This document shows positions 37,051 to 49,851 of a stretch of 64,000 bases of DNA, piece after piece. The DNA is from Bradyrhizobium monzae (GTDB lineage: Bacteria > Pseudomonadota > Alphaproteobacteria > Rhizobiales > Xanthobacteraceae): positions 682,001-746,000 of the forward strand of contig NZ_JAIRDQ010000002.1 of NCBI RefSeq assembly GCF_021458635.1, written 5' to 3'. Numbering within the stretch: position 1 is the first letter of the stretch; each line of letters starts with the position of its first letter. A model generated the notes under the pieces. The model had not been told where the DNA came from, did not search any database, and saw nothing but the letters and a program-made list of their open reading frames with translations. Made by a program: the position numbers and the translations under genes.

Positions 37051-37143
37051 TGGAGTCGCACGTTCTCGTTTCGGACTCGTCGCGCACGTGAGTTTGCGGA
37101 CTCGAAGCGCGCGAACTCTGCGTTGGATAAGAATTATTTCGCG

Positions 37144-37158
37144 TTAACGTTTCGTTGA
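37144..37158 (+). promoter_or_regulatory. CtrA-like box upstream of the histidine kinase
   Basis: TTAA-N7-TTGA at 37144-37158 differs by one base from the CtrA consensus TTAA-N7-TTAA and lies 105 bp before the kinase start. A match this short is weak evidence alone. Confidence 0.3.
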
Positions 37159-37262
37159 CTCTCGACAGCCTGCGCAAACTGGATTCAAATCGCTGTGATT
37201 CGAAAGCGACGTGGGGCTGCTTTCGAAATTCGTCGTAAGCTGGTTTTCAGGGGGCCGAAGGC

Positions 37263-39593
<2,331 letters not shown>

Positions 39594-39634
39594 AGCGGAA
39601 TGGGCTTAGGTTGAATCACGCGACCGCGGACTCG

Positions 39635-39768
39635 GTGCACCTCTCCCGCTTGCGGGAGAGGTCGGCGCAACGCGCCGGGTGAGGGTTCTCTCCTCTTGGG
39701 GATTCTCGATTGCGGAGATACCCTCTCCCCAGCCCTCCCCCGCAAGCGGGGGAGGGAGCACACCTCCC
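39635..39768. repeat. Intergenic palindromic repeat, family 1, copy 2
   Basis: The unit begins GTGCACCTCTCCCGCTTGCG and ends with the CCCTCCCCCGCAAGCGGGGG-type hairpin. Internal words GGTGAGGGTTCT and CGGAGATACCCTCTCCCC match the copy at 4219-4361. It separates the kinase gene from the convergent LysR gene. Confidence 0.8.
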
Positions 39769-39802
39769 TCGTTGCGGCATTCGAACCTGATCTCACTATG
39801 CC

Positions 39803-40696
39803 CTACGCTTGCAGCGACGGCGCCACTTCGCGCGCGACGTTGACCAGCGCCGCGATCAGCGGCGTCATCGGATCGCGCTGCGGGATCACCAGACCGATAC
39901 TGTAATTGACCTCGGGATCGGTGATCGGGATCGAGCGGACCTTGTCGGACAGGCCGAGCGTCTCGGCGAGCTTGGCCGGCATCACGCTCGCCCACCGCCC
40001 GGTCTTCACATGCGTGTACAGCACGAGCAACGAGTTCGATGTCAGCGTCGGCGTCGCCTCCGCGCCGACCGAGCGCAGCGCGCGGTCGATGATGCGGCGG
40101 TTCTGCATGTCGGGCGTCAGCAGGCACAGCGGCACCTGCCCGACCTCGGTCCAGGTCACGGACTCACGGTCGCCGAACATCGCATCCGGCGCGGTCAGGA
40201 GGCGGTAGCTCTCGTTGAACAGCGGAATCGTGCGCACCTTCCCGATCGGCTCGTTCTCGATATAGGTAAGCCCGGCATCGACCTCGAGATTTTCGAGCAA
40301 CCCCAGCACCTCCGACGAGGTCGTCGAGCGGATGCTGAAACGCACCTCGGGATGCCGCGCGCGGAATGGCGTCGTCAGCGAGGCCACCATGCCGAGCACG
40401 GTCGGAATCGCTGCAATCCGGATCTCGCCGGACAACTTGTCCTTCAGCGAGTTGATCTCCTGGCGCATCGCGCGGGCGTCGCCCACGATCCGCCGGGCCC
40501 AGTCCAACGCCCGCTCGCCCTCGGGGGTGAATCCCTGGAATCGGGACCCACGCTGGACCAGCATCACGCCAAGGATCTCCTCGAGCTGCTTCAGCCCGGT
40601 CGACATGGTTGGCTGGGTGACGCCGCAGACCTCTGCCGCCCGTCCAAAATGCCGCTCCTTGGCCAGCGCCAGCAGCAGTTCAAGCTTGTCGATCAA
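39803..40696 (-). CDS. fdsR: LysR-family regulator of the formate dehydrogenase operon
   Basis: This 297-residue regulator starts with TTG at 40696 after GGGGACGG. The N-terminal HTH is FGRAAEVCGVTQPTMSTGLK, followed by the LysR linker and effector domain. It is divergent from fdsGBA-fdhD-fdsD across 224 bp that contain a 25-bp near-perfect palindrome, the expected LysR arrangement. FdsR-type regulators in other bacteria respond to formate. I use the symbol by position and family rather than by alignment. An OxyR-like alternative is weakened by the absence of the conserved Cys pair region. Confidence 0.8.
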   Translation of the reverse strand: MIDKLELLLALAKERHFGRAAEVCGVTQPTMSTGLKQLEEILGVMLVQRGSRFQGFTPEGERALDWARRIVGDARAMRQEINSLKDKLSGEIRIAAIPTVLGMVASLTTPFRARHPEVRFSIRSTTSSEVLGLLENLEVDAGLTYIENEPIGKVRTIPLFNESYRLLTAPDAMFGDRESVTWTEVGQVPLCLLTPDMQNRRIIDRALRSVGAEATPTLTSNSLLVLYTHVKTGRWASVMPAKLAETLGLSDKVRSIPITDPEVNYSIGLVIPQRDPMTPLIAALVNVAREVAPSLQA

Positions 40697-40802
40697 CCGT
40701 CCGTCCCCTGGCTCTCTGTGGTGGCATGCAAGCTATCACGCCGGGCCTGCACCAACACGCAAAAACCGGCGACCGATACAAGTTTCATCAGTGCTTCGCA
40801 TC

Positions 40803-40827
40803 GATCGATTTGGTTTCCAAATCGATC
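40803..40827. promoter_or_regulatory. Palindromic operator between fdsR and fdsG
   Basis: GATCGATTTGG-TTT-CCAAATCGATC has perfect 11-bp arms around a 3-bp centre. It contains T-N11-A (TTTGGTTTCCAAA), the LysR core. It lies 107 bp from the lysR start and 94 bp from fdsG, midway between them. It could serve both promoters. Confidence 0.85.
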
Positions 40828-40920
40828 TGAATTCGCAATCGCAGCATGAGACAGCTTTATTGATCTTCGAACGATTCCAAATAATTTGCGCGGAAGGGAC
40901 GCTCAATTTGAGAACGAAGA

Positions 40921-41405
40921 ATGACAGCGGTTTACGAGCCTTCATACGAGCCTTGGAACGAGACGCGCGGCGCCGAGATCATCGCCGAACATGCCAAGCA
41001 GGAAGGTGCGACGCTCGTGATTCTGCACGCGCTCCAGGAGGCGTTCGGCTACGTGCCGGAGGCCGCGATTCCCATGGTGGCGCAGGCGCTGAACCTGTCG
41101 CGCGCCGAAGTCCATGGCGTCTTCACTTTCTACCATGACTTCCGCCACAAGCCGGCCGGCCGCCATGTGCTGAAGCTGTGCCGCGCCGAGGCCTGCCAGG
41201 CCGCCGGTGGCGATGCACTGGCGGCGCGCGCCGAAGCGAGGCTTGGCGTCTCGCTCGGCAACACCACCGCGGATGATCGCGTCACGCTGGAGCCGATCTA
41301 CTGCCTCGGACTGTGCGCGACCGCGCCGTCCGCGATGCTCGATGGCCGCCTCGTCGGCCGGCTCGACGAGAAGCGCATCGACGCGCTGGTCGCGGAGGCG
41401 CAGCG

Positions 41406-41409
<4 letters not shown>
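40921..41409 (+). CDS. fdsG: NAD-dependent formate dehydrogenase gamma subunit
   Basis: This 162-residue protein is the NuoE-like [2Fe-2S] subunit of soluble FdsABG formate dehydrogenase. Thioredoxin-like ligands are in LKLCRAEACQAAG (two Cys) and IYCLGLCATAPSAML (two Cys). The stop overlaps the start of fdsB (GATGAG). It is the first gene of fdsGBA-fdhD-fdsD. Its job is electron transfer within the formate-to-NADH chain. Confidence 0.94.
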
Positions 41410-42962
<1,553 letters not shown>

Positions 42963-42972
42963 GAGAACAACG

Positions 42973-45846
42973 ATGTCTCTGATCGAAGAAATCGACTACG
43001 GCACGCCGCGCTCCAAATCGGAAACGATGGTGACGCTGACCATCGACGGCAATGAGGTCACGGTGCCCGAGGGTACTTCGATCATGCGCGCCGCGATGGA
43101 TGCCGGCCACCAGATCCCGAAGCTTTGCGCGACCGACATGGTCGATGCATTCGGCTCCTGCCGTCTCTGCGTCGTCGAGATCGAGGGCCGCGCCGGCACG
43201 CCGGCCTCCTGCACCACGCCGGTGATGAACGGTCTGGTCGTCCACACCCAGAGCGAGCGGCTGAAGAAGCTGCGCAAGGGCGTGATGGAGCTCTACATCT
43301 CCGACCATCCGCTCGACTGCCTCACCTGCGGCGCCAACGGCGATTGCGAATTGCAGGACATGGCCGGCGCCGTGGGCCTGCGCGACGTGCGCTACGGCTA
43401 TGAGGGCGAGAACCATGTCTTCGCCAAATCCCACGGCGAGATCAACGCCGCCTGGATGCCGAAGGACGAATCCAACCCCTACTTCACCTACGATCCCTCC
43501 AAGTGCATCGTCTGCTCGCGCTGCGTCCGCGCCTGCGAGGAAGTGCAAGGCACCTTCGCACTGACGATCTCCGGCCGCGGCTTCGACAGCCGCGTCTCAC
43601 CCGGCATGAGCGAGAGTTTTCTCGGCTCCGAATGCGTCTCCTGCGGCGCCTGCGTGCAGGCCTGCCCGACCGCGACGCTGACGGAAAAGTCCGTGATCGA
43701 GATCGGCCAGCCCGAGCACTCGGTTGTCACCACCTGCGCCTATTGCGGCGTCGGCTGCACCTTCAAGGCCGAAATGCGCGGCGAGGAAGTCGTCCGCATG
43801 GTGCCGTACAAGGACGGCAAGGCCAATCGTGGCCATTCCTGCGTCAAGGGCCGCTTCGCCTGGGGCTACACCAACCACAAGGAGCGCATCCTCAATCCGA
43901 TGATCCGCGAGCGGATCGAAGACCCCTGGCGCGAAGTGTCCTGGGACGAGGCGTTCTCGTTCGCCGCGGCCAGGATGCGCGGCATCCAGAAGAAATACGG
44001 CCGTGACGCCATCGGCGGCATCACCTCGTCCCGTTGCACCAACGAAGAAACCTATCTGGTGCAGAAGCTGATCCGCGCCGGCTTCGGCAACAACAATGTC
44101 GACACCTGCGCCCGCGTCTGCCACTCCCCGACCGGCTACGGTCTTTCGGTCACCTTCGGCACCTCCGCCGGAACGCAGGACTTCGACTCGGTCGAGAATA
44201 CCGACGTCGCCATGATCATCGGCGCCAACCCGGCCTCGGCTCACCCCGTCTTCGCCTCCCGCCTGAAGAAGCGGCTGCGCCAGGGCGCGAAGCTGATCGT
44301 GGTCGATCCGCGCCGCACCGAGATGGTGGAATCGCCGCACGTGAAGGCGCTGCATCTGCCGCTGCTGCCCGGTACCAACGTCGCGGTCGTGACCGCGCTC
44401 GCGCATGTCATCGTCACCGAAGGTCTCGTCAACGAAGCCTTCGTGCGCGAGCGCTGCGACTGGAGCGAGTTCGAGGAATGGGCCGCCTTCGTCGCCCAGC
44501 CCAAGCACAGCCCCGAAGCAACCGCCATCCTGACCGGCGTCGATCCGCAGACGTTGCGCGAAGCGGCGCGCGTCTACGCCACCGGCGGCAACGGCGCGAT
44601 CTATTACGGCCTCGGCGTCACCGAGCACAGCCAGGGCTCGACCACGGTAATCGCAATCGCGAACCTCGCGATGGCGACTGGCAATATCGGCCGTCCCGGC
44701 GTCGGGGTGAACCCGCTGCGCGGCCAGAACAACGTGCAGGGCTCCTGCGACATGGGCTCGTTCCCGCACGAGTTGCCCGGTTACCGCCACATCGCGGGCG
44801 ATGCCGTGCGCGAGCAGTTCGAGGCGATGTGGGACGTCAAGCTCAACCCGGAGCCTGGCCTGCGCATTCCCAACATGTTCGATGCCGCGATCGAAGGCAC
44901 GTTCATGGGGCTCTATGTGCAGGGCGAAGACATCCTGCAATCCGATCCCAACACCAAGCATGTGGTGGCGGCGCTGTCGGCGATGGAATGCGTCATCGTC
45001 CACGACCTCTTCCTCAACGAGACCGCGAACTACGCCCATGTCTTCTTGCCCGGCTCGAGCTTCCTCGAGAAGGACGGCACATTCACCAACGCCGAGCGCC
45101 GCATCCAGCGCGTTCGCAAGGTGATGTCGCCGAAGAACGGCATGGCCGACTGGGAAGTCACCATCGCGCTCGCCAAGGCGATGGGCTTCGAGATGAACTA
45201 CCGCCATCCTTCCGAGATCATGGACGAGATCGCCGCGCTGACACCGACCTTTGCCGGCGTCTCCTACGCCAAGCTGGAAGAGCTTGGTTCGGTGCAGTGG
45301 CCCTGCAACGAGAAGGCGCCGGAGGGCACGCCGGTGATGCATATCGACGGCTTCGTCCGCGGCAAGGGCAAGTTCATCGTCACCGAATATGTCGCGACCG
45401 ACGAGCGCACCGGCCCCCGCTTCCCGCTGCTGCTCACGACCGGACGCATCCTCAGCCAGTACAATGTCGGCGCGCAGACAAGGCGCACCGAGAACGTGGT
45501 CTGGCACGCCGAGGACCGGCTGGAGATTCATCCGCACGACGCCGAGCTGCGCGGCGTGCGCGACGGCGACTGGGTGCGGCTGCAGAGCCGTGCCGGCGAG
45601 ACCACGCTGCGCGCGGAGATCACCGACCGGGTGTCGCCGGGCGTCGTCTACACCACCTTCCATCACCCGGACACGCAGGCCAACGTGATTACGACGGACT
45701 ATTCGGACTGGGCCACCAACTGCCCCGAATACAAGGTCACGGCGGTGCAGATCTCGCCGTCGAACGGCCCGTCCGACTGGCAGAAGTCCTATGACGAGCA
45801 GGCACGGCACTCCCGCCGCATTGCGCCGGCCGAAGCCGCGGAGTAA
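42973..45846 (+). CDS. fdsA: NAD-dependent formate dehydrogenase alpha (catalytic) subunit
   Basis: This 957-residue molybdenum enzyme oxidises formate to CO2. Its N-terminus holds a [2Fe-2S] site (CATDMVDAFGSCRLC), a His-Cys [4Fe-4S] site (HPLDCLTCGANGDC), two ferredoxin-like clusters (CIVCSRCVRAC and CVSCGACVQAC) and a fourth site at CAYCGVGC. The Mo ligand is Cys in DTCARVCHSPTGYG; no selenocysteine TGA is present. The C-terminal half has bis-MGD binding motifs such as GVNPLRGQNNVQG. It starts after AGGAGA. Confidence 0.97.
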   Translation: MSLIEEIDYGTPRSKSETMVTLTIDGNEVTVPEGTSIMRAAMDAGHQIPKLCATDMVDAFGSCRLCVVEIEGRAGTPASCTTPVMNGLVVHTQSERLKKLRKGVMELYISDHPLDCLTCGANGDCELQDMAGAVGLRDVRYGYEGENHVFAKSHGEINAAWMPKDESNPYFTYDPSKCIVCSRCVRACEEVQGTFALTISGRGFDSRVSPGMSESFLGSECVSCGACVQACPTATLTEKSVIEIGQPEHSVVTTCAYCGVGCTFKAEMRGEEVVRMVPYKDGKANRGHSCVKGRFAWGYTNHKERILNPMIRERIEDPWREVSWDEAFSFAAARMRGIQKKYGRDAIGGITSSRCTNEETYLVQKLIRAGFGNNNVDTCARVCHSPTGYGLSVTFGTSAGTQDFDSVENTDVAMIIGANPASAHPVFASRLKKRLRQGAKLIVVDPRRTEMVESPHVKALHLPLLPGTNVAVVTALAHVIVTEGLVNEAFVRERCDWSEFEEWAAFVAQPKHSPEATAILTGVDPQTLREAARVYATGGNGAIYYGLGVTEHSQGSTTVIAIANLAMATGNIGRPGVGVNPLRGQNNVQGSCDMGSFPHELPGYRHIAGDAVREQFEAMWDVKLNPEPGLRIPNMFDAAIEGTFMGLYVQGEDILQSDPNTKHVVAALSAMECVIVHDLFLNETANYAHVFLPGSSFLEKDGTFTNAERRIQRVRKVMSPKNGMADWEVTIALAKAMGFEMNYRHPSEIMDEIAALTPTFAGVSYAKLEELGSVQWPCNEKAPEGTPVMHIDGFVRGKGKFIVTEYVATDERTGPRFPLLLTTGRILSQYNVGAQTRRTENVVWHAEDRLEIHPHDAELRGVRDGDWVRLQSRAGETTLRAEITDRVSPGVVYTTFHHPDTQANVITTDYSDWATNCPEYKVTAVQISPSNGPSDWQKSYDEQARHSRRIAPAEAAE

Positions 45847-45850
45847 CCGC

Positions 45851-46684
45851 ATGCACGTCCCGGTCCAGGCCATCGACCGCGAAATCTGGCGCGACGGTGT
45901 CGCGTCCGAGGGCACGCGGCTGATCCCGGAGGAGACGCCGCTGGCGCTGACCTACAATGGCGGCACCTATGCCGTCATGATGGGGACGCCGCAGAACCTG
46001 GAAGATTTCGCCGTCGGCTTCAGCCTGGACGAAGGCATCATCAAATCGGTCGATGACATCAAGTCGCTCGATGTGGTCCGCCTCGACGACGGCATCGAGC
46101 TGCGCATGTGGCTGGAGCAGGAGAACGCCGCACGCATCAGCGAGCGCCGCCGCCATATCGCCGGTCCCACCGGCTGCGGCATCTGCGGCATCGACTCGAT
46201 CGCCGAAGCCATACGGCCCGCGGCCGTCGTGCTGCAAGGGCAGACCTTCACGCCGCATGAGATCATGATCGCGATGCAGGCGATCGCTCCCCTGCAAGCG
46301 ATCAACATGCAGACCCGCGCGGTCCACGCCGCGGCCTTCTGGTCGCCATCGAACGGCGTCGTGGCCCTTCGCGAAGACGTCGGCCGCCACAACGCGCTCG
46401 ACAAGCTCGCAGGTTCGCTGGCGCGCAGCCGGACGGATGCCGCGGGCGGCATGGTGCTGCTGACGAGCCGCGTCTCGGTCGAGATGGTGCAGAAGACCGC
46501 CGCCATCGGCGCGCCTGTGATGGTCGCGGTCTCCGCGCCCACCGCGCTCGCGGTGCGCACCGCCGCCGCCGCCGGCATCACGCTGATTGCAATTGCCCGC
46601 AGCGACGGGTTTGAAGTGTTCACGCACCAGGGCCGCGTCTCGGCGGACTGTGCTCAGGAGATTGTCAATGTCGTCGCCTGCTGA
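45851..46684 (+). CDS. fdhD: Formate dehydrogenase accessory sulfurtransferase FdhD (FdsC)
   Basis: This 277-residue protein moves sulfur from a cysteine desulfurase to the molybdenum cofactor of formate dehydrogenase. The CxxC-type motif is in GPTGCGICGIDSI and the C-terminal half has GRHNALDKLAG, typical of FdhD. The ATG at 45851 follows the fdsA stop by four bases. It overlaps the next gene by 17 bp. This order, fdsA-fdhD-fdsD, is the standard fdsGBACD layout, where it is called fdsC. Confidence 0.93.
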   Translation: MHVPVQAIDREIWRDGVASEGTRLIPEETPLALTYNGGTYAVMMGTPQNLEDFAVGFSLDEGIIKSVDDIKSLDVVRLDDGIELRMWLEQENAARISERRRHIAGPTGCGICGIDSIAEAIRPAAVVLQGQTFTPHEIMIAMQAIAPLQAINMQTRAVHAAAFWSPSNGVVALREDVGRHNALDKLAGSLARSRTDAAGGMVLLTSRVSVEMVQKTAAIGAPVMVAVSAPTALAVRTAAAAGITLIAIARSDGFEVFTHQGRVSADCAQEIVNVVAC

Positions 46685-46907
46685 CCGCCTCGTCTACATG
46701 GCCAACCAGATCGGCACATTTTTCCGCAGCCAGGGCCACGACAAGGCCGTGCCGGGGATCGCCGACCACATCAAGAAGTTCTGGGATCCCCGGATGAAGC
46801 GCGCGATCTTCGCGCATCTCGATGCCGGCGGCACTGGCCTCGAGCCGAACGTGCTCGAAGCCCTCACCTCGCTCAGGCAGACGACTTCCCTTCCAGCAGC
46901 GCACTGA
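46668..46907 (+). CDS. fdsD: Formate dehydrogenase delta subunit
   Basis: This 79-residue protein matches FdsD: RLVYMANQIGTFFRSQGHDK, then ADHIKKFWDPRMKRAI and a DAGGTGLEPNV segment. FdsD is needed for assembly or maturation of the Fds complex. CAGGAG precedes the ATG at 46668, and the gene overlaps the end of fdhD. Its 3' end overlaps the convergent glnE by 35 bp. Confidence 0.92.
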   Translation: MSSPADRLVYMANQIGTFFRSQGHDKAVPGIADHIKKFWDPRMKRAIFAHLDAGGTGLEPNVLEALTSLRQTTSLPAAH

Positions 46908-49851
46908 ACACGCGCCGCACCTCGCCCTGCGTCTCCTTCACGCGCGCCTCCAGCGACGAGAAATCCGGCGCATCGCCGGCGCGCGCCATCACACGCTGAA
47001 GATCAGTACCCGCCGTCTCCGGCTTGAAGCCGTCGCTGACGCAGAGCCGGAGGATCTGGGTCAAATCGTGATAGAGCCGCGCCGCGGCGCGCAGGATCTC
47101 CGCCTCCGAGTGCGGCAGCACGCCTAGTCTGGCTGCGTTGTCCAGCACCTGCACCGTGCCGACATCGAGAATCTCCGGCTTGTCATGGGCATGAACGAGC
47201 TGGAGATATTGCGCGATGAAATCGATGTCGACCATGCCGCCTGAGGCGTACTTCAAGTCCCAATAGTCGGTCTCCCCCTTCTCCTGCGCGATCGCGCGGC
47301 GCATGTCGGCGACGTCATTGGCGGTGATCGAGGGGTCGCGCCGTCGGGTCAGGACCTCGCGGATGATGCTTTCGATCCGCGCGGTGAATTCCGGCGATGC
47401 CGAGACCACGCGTGCGCGCGTCAACGCCATGTGCTCCCAGGTCCAGGCCTCGTTGGCCTGATAGTCCGCGAAGGAGACAAGGCTTGATGCGACCGGGCCG
47501 GCGCGGCCCGAAGGACGCAGCCGCATGTCGATCTCGTAGAGCACACCGTAATTGGTGCGGGTGGTGAAGGCGCTGATCAGGCGCTGGGTGAGGCGGGCGA
47601 AGTAATGCGCGCCCTGCAGTGACTTCTCGCCATCGGAGTCCGGATTGTCGCCGTCGAAATCGTAGAGCAGGATCAGATCGAGATCCGAAGATGCCGTCAT
47701 CTCGCGGCTGCCGAGCCGGCCCATCGCGATGATGGCGGTCTCCTGCCCCTTGATCCGCCCGTGCTGGGCGGCAAAGCGATCGGCGACGAGGCCGTGCACG
47801 GTGTGGACGATGCCCTCGGCGACGTCTGCAAAGGCCGTGCTCGCCTGCTGCGCCGAGACGGTGCCGGAGAGGATGCGCGTACCGATCAGGAACAGGCTCT
47901 CCTGCCCGAACAGGCGCAGGCGGTCCAGGAACTCCTCATAGGAGCCGGCGTCCTGCACCGTGGTTGCAAGCCGTGCCGACAATTCCTGCTTTTGCGGCAT
48001 CGCGCCGAAGAAGCGCGGATCGATCAGGCCGTCCATCAGCTGCGGCTGCCGCGCCAGCATCTCGCCGAGCCGGGGCGCAGCGCCAAGCACGAGCGCCACG
48101 AGCGCGACGAGATCGCGGTTCTGGCCAAGCAGCGTGATCAGCCGGCCGCCGCGCTGGAGCGCTGCAAGGAATTGATCGAACGCCACGACAGCGCGATCCG
48201 GCTCCTCGGCACGTGCGAGGCCGTCGATCAAGGCCGGCACGAACTCGACGAAGGCGTTTCGTGTCTGCTCGTTGCGGAACACGCGGTAGTCGCCGGTGAG
48301 CCAGTCGCGGACGGTCTGCGCAAGGGCGGCCGGCTTCTTGAAGCCGAGCGTGGTCAGATATTGCAGCAGGCGCGGATCATGAGGACCCGCACTGTAGTCG
48401 AGTGCCGGCAGACTTGCCGTTCCGGTCGGATCATCGCCCTCGAACAGTTTTTCGTAGTGCCCCTGAACGATCTCGAGCTGGCGCAACAGGTCGCGCGCGA
48501 AACTCTCGCGGCTGTCATAGCCGAAGAACCAGGCGAAGCGCTCCACCGCCTCCTTGTCCTCCGGCAACGCGTGGGTCTGCTCGTCGGCGATCATCTGGAG
48601 ACGGTGCTCGACCCGGCGCAGGAATTCATACGCGGTGGTCAGCTCGTCGCGCGCCGCGGACGTGATCCAGTTGCTGGACGCAAGGTTGTTCAGCGCCGCA
48701 AGCGTCGGCCGCACCCGCAATTCCGGATGCCGGCCGCCGGCGATCAGCTGCTGGGTCTGGGCAAAGAATTCGATCTCGCGGATGCCGCCACGACCGACCT
48801 TGACATTGTGGCCCTCGACCGAGATCTCGCTCTGGCCGCGATAGGTCTGCATCTGCCGCTTCATGTCGTGCACGTCGGCAAGTGCGGCGAAGTCGAGATG
48901 CTTGCGCCAGACGAAGGGCGCGATCTCAGCCAGCAGCGCCTCGCCTGCGCCGGCATCGCCCGCGCAAGCACGCGCCTTGATCATCGCGGCACGCTCCCAG
49001 GTGCGCCCTTCCCGCTCGTAATAGTTCAGCGCGGCGTCGCGCGAGATCGCGACCTGCGTCGACGACGGATCGGGCCGCAGCCGCAGGTCGACGCGGAACA
49101 CGTAGCCGTCATAGGTGCGCTGCTGGAGGATGCGCGCCATGCCTTGCGTCACCCGGACGAAGAATGGCTGCGGCTCGATGTCCGGTGCCAGCGTCGTCGC
49201 ATCGGGGTCGAAAAACACGATGAGATCGATGTCGCTGGAATAGTTCAGCTCGCCTGCGCCCATCTTGCCCATCGCGAGCACGATCAGGCCGCAGCCGACT
49301 TCCGGCGCCTCGGGATCGGGCGGCGCGAGCTTGCCGCGTGCGGCTTCCTGTCGCAGCAGGTACTGCAGCGCCGCCTGCACCGAGGACACCGCGAGATCGG
49401 TCAGCGCCGCAGTCACCCGCATCACCGGCCAGACCCCGCCGATGTCACACAGTGCGATCAGCAGCGCGGCCTCCGCCTTCATGCGACGAAGCAGCCGCAT
49501 CACCTCGGCTTCATCGGGGGCAGCAAGCACTGCGCCCCTCGCCTCTGCGATCAGCGCAGCGAGATGCGCATCCGGCTCGCACTCGAGCAGCCGGATCAGG
49601 CGCAGCGGATCGGCGCGCACCAGATCGAACAAATAAGGCGAGAATTCTACGATCCCGGCGAGAATGTCCCGGGCAAAAGGATGGACCAGCAAGCCTTCCA
49701 GACGGGCCGACTGTGCCGGCTCGAGCGCGGCCAGCCAGGTTTCGAAACGTCGTTGGTCGGTTGTGGAAGCGGCAATATGGGGAGCCTCCGCGAAGCGGGC
49801 GGCCAGGCTCTCACCATGCTTGTCCGCGTTTCCCGGCGCGGAGTGGTTCAT
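46873..49851 (-). CDS. glnE: Bifunctional glutamine synthetase adenylyltransferase/adenylyl-removing enzyme
   Basis: This 992-residue protein adjusts glutamine synthetase by adenylylation and deadenylylation. It has two nucleotidyltransferase domains: the N-terminal one with GKMGAGELNYSSDIDLIVFF, and the C-terminal one with GRLGSREMTASSDLDLILLY. Each has a GlnE helical domain after it. Its ATG overlaps the stop of the sensor kinase upstream (ATGA), so translation is coupled. The convergent fdsD 3' end overlaps by 35 bp. Confidence 0.96.
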   Translation of the reverse strand: MNHSAPGNADKHGESLAARFAEAPHIAASTTDQRRFETWLAALEPAQSARLEGLLVHPFARDILAGIVEFSPYLFDLVRADPLRLIRLLECEPDAHLAALIAEARGAVLAAPDEAEVMRLLRRMKAEAALLIALCDIGGVWPVMRVTAALTDLAVSSVQAALQYLLRQEAARGKLAPPDPEAPEVGCGLIVLAMGKMGAGELNYSSDIDLIVFFDPDATTLAPDIEPQPFFVRVTQGMARILQQRTYDGYVFRVDLRLRPDPSSTQVAISRDAALNYYEREGRTWERAAMIKARACAGDAGAGEALLAEIAPFVWRKHLDFAALADVHDMKRQMQTYRGQSEISVEGHNVKVGRGGIREIEFFAQTQQLIAGGRHPELRVRPTLAALNNLASSNWITSAARDELTTAYEFLRRVEHRLQMIADEQTHALPEDKEAVERFAWFFGYDSRESFARDLLRQLEIVQGHYEKLFEGDDPTGTASLPALDYSAGPHDPRLLQYLTTLGFKKPAALAQTVRDWLTGDYRVFRNEQTRNAFVEFVPALIDGLARAEEPDRAVVAFDQFLAALQRGGRLITLLGQNRDLVALVALVLGAAPRLGEMLARQPQLMDGLIDPRFFGAMPQKQELSARLATTVQDAGSYEEFLDRLRLFGQESLFLIGTRILSGTVSAQQASTAFADVAEGIVHTVHGLVADRFAAQHGRIKGQETAIIAMGRLGSREMTASSDLDLILLYDFDGDNPDSDGEKSLQGAHYFARLTQRLISAFTTRTNYGVLYEIDMRLRPSGRAGPVASSLVSFADYQANEAWTWEHMALTRARVVSASPEFTARIESIIREVLTRRRDPSITANDVADMRRAIAQEKGETDYWDLKYASGGMVDIDFIAQYLQLVHAHDKPEILDVGTVQVLDNAARLGVLPHSEAEILRAAARLYHDLTQILRLCVSDGFKPETAGTDLQRVMARAGDAPDFSSLEARVKETQGEVRRVFSALLEGKSSA

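Noticed and set aside
40722..40738. TGGCATGCAAGCTATCA as a further GntR operator near fdsR
   Set aside because: The right arm matches only 4 of 6 positions and no -35-like box sits at the standard distance; a LysR palindrome already accounts for this region.
43900..44200. Selenocysteine formate dehydrogenase
   Set aside because: The Mo-ligand codon is Cys in RVCHSP; there is no in-frame TGA.
43597..45915. A 772-codon open frame opposite fdsA
   Set aside because: Antisense shadow of the catalytic subunit, low-complexity composition and no ribosome site.
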